Assembly (NCBI RefSeq): GCF_024345535.1 | Contig: NZ_JAGQBH010000005.1 | Location: 186,001-250,000 of the forward strand | Source: Cyanobium sp. N.Huapi 1H5 | Lineage (GTDB): Bacteria > Cyanobacteriota > Cyanobacteriia > PCC-6307 > Cyanobiaceae | Direction of reading: 5' to 3' | DNA: 64,000 nt | Part shown: one piece after another, positions 59,707 to 64,000 of the stretch | How positions within the stretch are numbered: position 1 is the stretch's first letter | Layout of the letters: every line of letters begins with the position of its first letter | Notes under the pieces: generated by a model | What the model saw: only the letters and a program-made list of their open reading frames with translations | Told to the model about the DNA's origin: nothing | The model's database searches: none | Translations under genes and position numbers: made by a program

Positions 59707-59904
59707 ATGGCCCCCGCGAACCCCCTGCCCCTTGAGCAGGGCGAAACCACCCTCATCGACACGGAACCCGTGTCCCAGCAGGAACTCAACGCCTGGCGCC
59801 GTGGTTTCACCCCCCAGGCCGAGATCTGGAACGGCCGTCTGGCGATGCTCGGCCTGTCCGTGGGCCTCGGTGTGCTGCTGCTGGTGCGGCTGGCCGGCGG
59901 CTGA
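59707..59904 (+). CDS. hli: High-light-inducible protein (Hlip/SCP)
   Basis: This 65-aa one-helix protein has the chlorophyll-binding motif AEIWNGRLAMLGLSVGLGVLLL, typical of Hlips. A polar N-terminal extension (about 35 residues) precedes it. Hlips protect chlorophyll-loaded complexes and assist photosystem II and chlorophyll synthase assembly. It has its own small promoter region after tsaD. Confidence 0.94.
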   Translation: MAPANPLPLEQGETTLIDTEPVSQQELNAWRRGFTPQAEIWNGRLAMLGLSVGLGVLLLVRLAGG

Positions 59905-59960
59905 GCTCCGGCCCGTTTCTACGCCCTCCCACGGTCCTCAGTCTCCCGAAAACCTGCTGG

Positions 59961-61115
59961 TTAGGTCCGCCCGCGCATCGTCTGGGCCAGCTCGCTGGGC
60001 CTGAGGCTGGCGGCGAGAGCATCTTCGGCGTGGACCCTGCCGGCGGACACCAGATTGGCCAGATACTGGTTGGAGGTGATCATGCCGTCGAAACCGCTGC
60101 GGGCCATGATTGCCTCGATCTCATCGAGATTGGCCCGCATGATGTAGTCCTTGCAGGCATCGGTGTTGATGAAGACGTCGTGGTACGACGCCCTTTTGCC
60201 ATCCACCGTCTTGATCAGGCCCTGGGAGATCACCCCCAGCAGCGAATCGGCCACCGATCGCCGGATGATCTCCTGCTCGTCTGGGGGATACATGCCCAGC
60301 ATGCGCTCGACGGAGCGCACCGCCGAGTTGGTGTGCAGGGTGCCCAGCAGCAGGTGTCCGGTCTGGGAGGCTTCGATCGCCGTGGTGAGGGTGTCCTGGT
60401 CACGGATCTCCCCCACCAGGATCACGTCCGGATCCTCCCGGAGCGCGGCGCGGAGGGCTGTCTTGAAGTGACGGGTGTGGCTGCCCAGTTCCCGCTGGCG
60501 GATCAGGGACTGGCGGCTCTGGTGCACGAATTCGACCGGATCCTCGATGGTGAGGATGTGGCGCTTCATCGTGCGGTTGATGTGGTCGATCACCGCGGCC
60601 AGGGTGGTGCTCTTGCCTGAGCCCGTCGGGCCGGTGACCAGAAGCATGCCCTTGGGACGCTGGGCCAGATCCTTGAGCACCGCCGGCAGGTTGAGCTCGT
60701 CGATGGTGGGAATGGTCTGGGGAATCAGCCGCAGGACCATCGCCGGACCCTGCAGGGATTCGAGCAGGTTGATCCGCACCCGCACGAAACCGAAGGCGTA
60801 GGAGCCGTCGTATTCCTTCTGCTGGAAGAAACGATCGATCTGGGCTGGCTCCAAGATCTCCCGCAGCCAGTCGCGGAAGGTGTTGCCATCGGTCACCCCC
60901 AGACCGGCCAGGATCATGTCGCCGCGGCTGCGGAACCGGGGCTGCTCACCGACGCCGAGGTGGATGTCGGAGTAGTTGCGCTCGTAGGCCACCCGAACGA
61001 TCTGCTCGAGCGTCGGCGGAGCTCCACCCTCGTCCGACATCGGCATGCCCTGGGCAGAAAGGGCAGCCCCTGTCTGGAGGCTCACAGGGGGCGGCGGTGG
61101 TGGGGCCTGGGGCAT
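59961..61115 (-). CDS. pilT: Type IV pilus retraction ATPase PilT
   Basis: PilT depolymerises pili for twitching and DNA uptake. The 384-aa ATPase has the N-terminal SDIHLGVGEQPRFR domain, Walker A GPTGSGKSTT, the Asp box LTIEDPVEFVHQSR, Walker B VILVGEIRDQDT and the His box GHLLLGTLHTNSA. The C-terminus includes an AIRXP-like region, here less clear. The first ~25 residues are proline-rich. It is divergent from wecB. Confidence 0.95.
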   Translation of the reverse strand: MPQAPPPPPPVSLQTGAALSAQGMPMSDEGGAPPTLEQIVRVAYERNYSDIHLGVGEQPRFRSRGDMILAGLGVTDGNTFRDWLREILEPAQIDRFFQQKEYDGSYAFGFVRVRINLLESLQGPAMVLRLIPQTIPTIDELNLPAVLKDLAQRPKGMLLVTGPTGSGKSTTLAAVIDHINRTMKRHILTIEDPVEFVHQSRQSLIRQRELGSHTRHFKTALRAALREDPDVILVGEIRDQDTLTTAIEASQTGHLLLGTLHTNSAVRSVERMLGMYPPDEQEIIRRSVADSLLGVISQGLIKTVDGKRASYHDVFINTDACKDYIMRANLDEIEAIMARSGFDGMITSNQYLANLVSAGRVHAEDALAASLRPSELAQTMRGRT

Positions 61116-61392
61116 GGAGGAACGCGGCTGGAGCGCGGGGAGGTCCCGCTGGTCGATGGCGTTGGTCGGTGGCGTTGGGGGAATCTGCAGGGCGGATCTG
61201 CAGGGGCGAATCGGTGGAACGAATCCTCAGGTCCCTGGCGCGAACCTTGGCGCGACTTCGCCGAAAGCTGTGTCGATCCGCGCGGATCCTAGGGGCGGAT
61301 TCGCGTCTGTGGACCGGGGCGACGACCGTCTCACCGCCTGGCGGGGGGCGACGTACCCAGGCTGCCTAGGATCGACCGATCCGCGTCGGCCC
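61116..61392. other. 277-base pilT-wecB intergenic region
   Basis: This non-coding stretch between the divergent starts holds a 14-bp perfect palindrome GATCCGCGCGGATC (61275-61288). It also holds a tandem pair beginning ATCTGCAGGG (61183-61195 and 61196-61209), and scattered GCGAATC / CGAATCC words. No promoter hexamers, terminator or small gene could be assigned with confidence. Confidence 0.5.
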
Positions 61393-62514
61393 GTGTCCCC
61401 ACAGCCTCTGGTCAGCATCGTTCTGGGCACGCGCCCCGAGGCCATCAAGCTGGCTCCGGTGATCCTGGCCTTCCAGCGGTCCCAGGACTTCCGCACCCGC
61501 GTCGTCCTCACCGGGCAGCACCGCGAGATGGTCACCCAGGTGATGCACCTGTTCGGTCTGACCGCCGACCATGACCTGGCCCTGATGGCCCCGAAGCAGA
61601 CCCTCACCCACGTCACCTGCGCGGCCCTGCAGGGACTGAAGCAGGAGTTCGAGGAGCACCGCCCTGACCTCGTGCTCGTGCAGGGCGACACCACCACCGC
61701 CTTCGCCAGCGCCCTGGCCGCCTTCTACGAGCAGATCCCCGTCGGCCACGTGGAGGCCGGCCTGCGCACCGACGACCTGCTCGATCCCTTCCCCGAGGAA
61801 GCCAACCGCCGCCTGATCTCCCAGCTGGCCCGCCTCCACTTCGCCCCCACGGCCCAGTCGGCGGCGAACCTGAGGGCTTCGGGCGTGGTGGGCGAGATCC
61901 TCACCACGGGCAACACGGTGATCGATGCCCTGCTGCTCATGGCCAGCACGGCCCCCGACTGGGACCTGCCCGGCCTCGACTGGCAGAAGCAGCGGGTGCT
62001 GCTGGCCACCGTCCACCGCCGCGAGAACTGGGGCGAGCGTCTCCAGGACATCGGCCGCGGCTTCCTCGCCCTGCTCGAGCGCTTCCCCGACACCGCCCTG
62101 CTGCTGCCGCTGCACCGCAACCCCACGGTGCGGGAGCCCCTGCAGGCCCTGCTGGGTTCCCACCCCCGCGCCTTCCTGATCGAGCCGCTCGACTACGACC
62201 GCCTGGTGGCGGCGATGCGCGGCTGCACCCTGCTGCTCACCGACTCGGGTGGTCTGCAGGAGGAGGCCCCGGCCCTGGGCAAGCCCGTGCTGGTGCTGCG
62301 CCGCACCACCGAGCGGCCGGAGGCGGTGGCGGCGGGCACGGCGAAGCTGATCGGCACCGACAGCGAGGCAATCTTCAGTGAAGCCAGCCGGCTCCTGGAG
62401 GATCCGGAGGCCTACGGGGCCATGGCCCACGCCCACAATCCCTTCGGCGACGGCGCGGCCAGCGGCCGGATCGTGGAGGCGGCGCGCCGCTACCTGGGCC
62501 TGGCTGCCGCCTAG
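61393..62514 (+). CDS. wecB: UDP-N-acetylglucosamine 2-epimerase (non-hydrolysing)
   Basis: WecB converts UDP-GlcNAc to UDP-ManNAc for surface glycan. The 373-aa product, starting at GTG, has LGTRPEAIKLAPVI, VLVQGDTTTAF, GHVEAGLRTDD and TDSGGLQEEAPALGKPVLVLRRTTERPE, the family active-site motifs. It converges on the fusion protein with stop codons sharing the CTAG palindrome. Confidence 0.95.
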   Translation: MSPQPLVSIVLGTRPEAIKLAPVILAFQRSQDFRTRVVLTGQHREMVTQVMHLFGLTADHDLALMAPKQTLTHVTCAALQGLKQEFEEHRPDLVLVQGDTTTAFASALAAFYEQIPVGHVEAGLRTDDLLDPFPEEANRRLISQLARLHFAPTAQSAANLRASGVVGEILTTGNTVIDALLLMASTAPDWDLPGLDWQKQRVLLATVHRRENWGERLQDIGRGFLALLERFPDTALLLPLHRNPTVREPLQALLGSHPRAFLIEPLDYDRLVAAMRGCTLLLTDSGGLQEEAPALGKPVLVLRRTTERPEAVAAGTAKLIGTDSEAIFSEASRLLEDPEAYGAMAHAHNPFGDGAASGRIVEAARRYLGLAAA

Positions 62515-63617
62515 GGGCGCTTCTTGGCCCAGGGGGGCAGGTCGATGAACACCCGGGTGCCGCTCTCCAGGCCGGAGAGGATCTGGGTGTCCTTGCCGCT
62601 GCTGGCCCCCAGCTCCACGGGCTGGAAGGTGGGTTCCTGCCCCTTGCCCACCAGCAGCACCCCCGGCCGGCCGTCCTCCGTGACGATGGCGACGGTGGGC
62701 ACCACGGTCCTGGCCTGAAGGGTGCCGGTCTGGAAGTCGATGTCGGCGGTCATGCCGATGCGCAGTTCCGGGGCCGGATCGGTCAGCTGGAGCTTCACCT
62801 CGAAGGAGGTGACGTTGTTGGTCTTCACCGCCCGCGGAGCGATCTGGCGCACCCTGGCCTGGAAGCGACGGTCGGGGAAGGCATCGACGCGCACGCTGGC
62901 GGGCAGGCCCACCCGCAGCCGGCCGATGTCGCTCTCGGGCACCTTGGCGACCACCTCCAGCCCTTCCGAGAGCTCCACGATCGAGGAGCTGGTGGCGCCG
63001 GCGGTGGCCGAAGCGGTGGTGGTGGGGGTGACGAAGGCGCCCGGTTCGGCGTAGCGCTGGCTGATCACCCCATCGAAGGGGGCCCGCACGATCAGTTCGT
63101 CCTTCTCCACCATCCGCTGCCGCAGCCGTTGCCGGGCGGCGGCTGTGGCCAGGCGCCGCACCTCCGCCTCCGAACGGAAGCGATTCATGGTGTCGAGGCT
63201 GATCGCCCCCTGGCGGAACAGGGGTTCGTTGCGGCGCAGCTCGCTGTCGCTGCGGCGCTGCTCCGACTCCGCCGACTGCACGTTGGCCTGCAGTTCCATC
63301 AGCCGGTCGCGCAGGTCGCCGTCATCCATCAGGGCCAGGGGCTGGCCCCGGCGCACGCTGTCGCCTTCGTCGACCATCAGCTCCAGCAGCACCCCCTGCC
63401 GCTTGGGGCTGACATTCACCCGCTTGACGGCATCGAGCTCGCCGCTGGCGGTGATCACCCCGGGCAGGGAGCCCTCGCGGGCCACCACCGTGAAGGGGGC
63501 CAGGTCGCGGCCGGCCTGCTGGCGTTGGCGCTGCCAGAGACCAGCCGTAGCGAGCAGGGCCAGGCCCACGGCCAGGCCGATCCAGAGGCGGCGGCGGCTG
63601 CGGCGGCGGCCCTTCAC
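62511..63617 (-). CDS. HlyD/MacA-type membrane fusion (periplasmic adaptor) protein
   Basis: This 368-aa protein has an N-terminal membrane helix ([18 protein letters not shown]). A barrel-sandwich pair follows ([34 protein letters not shown] and [20 protein letters not shown]) around a helical hairpin, then a beta-barrel ([19 protein letters not shown]). It is the adaptor class that pairs with MacB or DevCA ABC exporters and RND pumps. No permease is adjacent. The start is GTG 63617. Confidence 0.9.
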   Translation of the reverse strand: MKGRRRSRRRLWIGLAVGLALLATAGLWQRQRQQAGRDLAPFTVVAREGSLPGVITASGELDAVKRVNVSPKRQGVLLELMVDEGDSVRRGQPLALMDDGDLRDRLMELQANVQSAESEQRRSDSELRRNEPLFRQGAISLDTMNRFRSEAEVRRLATAAARQRLRQRMVEKDELIVRAPFDGVISQRYAEPGAFVTPTTTASATAGATSSSIVELSEGLEVVAKVPESDIGRLRVGLPASVRVDAFPDRRFQARVRQIAPRAVKTNNVTSFEVKLQLTDPAPELRIGMTADIDFQTGTLQARTVVPTVAIVTEDGRPGVLLVGKGQEPTFQPVELGASSGKDTQILSGLESGTRVFIDLPPWAKKRP

Positions 63618-63789
63618 CGGAGCCGATGTCGGCGGTGGCGCATCCCGGGTCGGAGCGGGGGCCGGCGGCAGGGGGGTGATGGCGGGAATGGGCCGGCGAA
63701 TCGCTGCCGACAGTTTCGCCTGTCTGCGCGAGGGTTGTGGATGGCGGGTGACCGAAGGGCCCCGTCCGGGCGCCCCCTACATTTCCCCC

Positions 63790-64000
63790 ATGCTCAAAGC
63801 CGGAATCGTCGGGCTGCCCAATGTGGGCAAGTCGACCCTCTTCAACGCCCTGGTGGCCAACGCCCAGGCCCAGGCGGCCAATTTCCCCTTCTGCACCATC
63901 GAGCCCAACGTGGGGGTGGTGGCGGTTCCCGATGAGCGCCTGCAGAAGCTCTCCGATCTCTCCAGTTCCAAGGAGATCGTGCCGACCCGGGTGGAATTCG
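63790..64000 (+). CDS. ychF: Redox-regulated GTPase YchF/OLA1 (partial, 3' end off the window)
   Basis: The first 70 codons of this gene are present. It begins [21 protein letters not shown], the P-loop of YchF, then the switch region [22 protein letters not shown]. YchF is an ATP-preferring member of the Obg family that binds ribosomes. Its promoter region overlaps the upstream gap with the fusion protein; the rest is outside the window. Confidence 0.95.
   Translation, partial: MLKAGIVGLPNVGKSTLFNALVANAQAQAANFPFCTIEPNVGVVAVPDERLQKLSDLSSSKEIVPTRVEF

Overview
This window is a 64 kb piece of a GC-rich (about 70% by eye) cyanobacterial chromosome, most likely an alpha-picocyanobacterium of the Cyanobium / freshwater Synechococcus type. 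The evidence is the photosynthetic gene set: photosystem I psaF and psaJ, cytochrome b6f petC and petA, NDH-1 ndhB, a high-light-inducible protein, a cyAbrB regulator, a CpeT-like protein and several cyanobacterial DUF families. These sit in short, tightly packed transcription units with many 1-26 base overlaps. I see no phage, insertion sequence, CRISPR array, rRNA or plasmid gene. One tRNA (Val, CAC) is present.

Layout. 1-2.9 kb: the start of a kdpAB potassium-pump operon (kdpB runs off the left edge). 3.4-7.4 kb: a small-molecule enzyme island with a TetR repressor, a doubled palindromic operator, a glutathione S-transferase and an FMN oxidoreductase, facing an SDR / alpha-beta hydrolase / cupin operon. 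7.5-16 kb: secreted hypotheticals, a WbuC-like cupin, a DUF721 (DciA-like) protein, a class 3 lipase, Vipp1/PspA, and a thioredoxin / aminotransferase / biotin ligase operon followed by a LytM peptidase. 16-24.7 kb: an orphan ABC ATPase, ndhB, topA, a lipoprotein, a DUF2232 membrane protein, a CobT-like protein (UPF0284) and a solute-binding lipoprotein. 24.7-28.3 kb: an AKR-ferredoxin fusion, a DUF151 nuclease, riboflavin synthase, a DUF308 membrane protein and cyAbrB.

28.4-38.2 kb is the respiratory terminal oxidase region. ctaC, ctaD and ctaE lie on the minus strand. On the plus strand are a channel-like membrane protein that lacks the potassium filter, then ctaA and ctaB, an ABC-2 exporter, a hypothetical and nanE. 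A 91-bp non-coding element occurs twice here (31737-31827 and 32888-32978), upstream of the channel-like gene and directly upstream of ctaA. It carries two inverted repeats and is the strongest unexplained signal in the window.

38.2-50 kb: a stand-alone groL, fabG, a potassium channel with RCK domain, a heptosyltransferase-like protein, ispD, a CpeT-like/DUF3598-like protein, peptidase S66, ubiA, ppx, a RodZ-like protein and the tRNA. 50.4-54.2 kb: a minus-strand chain petC-petA-lgt-cobM-alkB in which the last four genes overlap stop to start; lgt appears to start at CTG. 54.3-64 kb: DUF3067, tatC, an RqcH/NFACT protein, gmk, psaFJ with a clear terminator, tsaD, hli, pilT, wecB, an orphan membrane-fusion protein and the start of ychF.

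Gene calls rest on motif recognition in the translations. Start codons are often uncertain because GTG and TTG starts are common here. No database search was possible.
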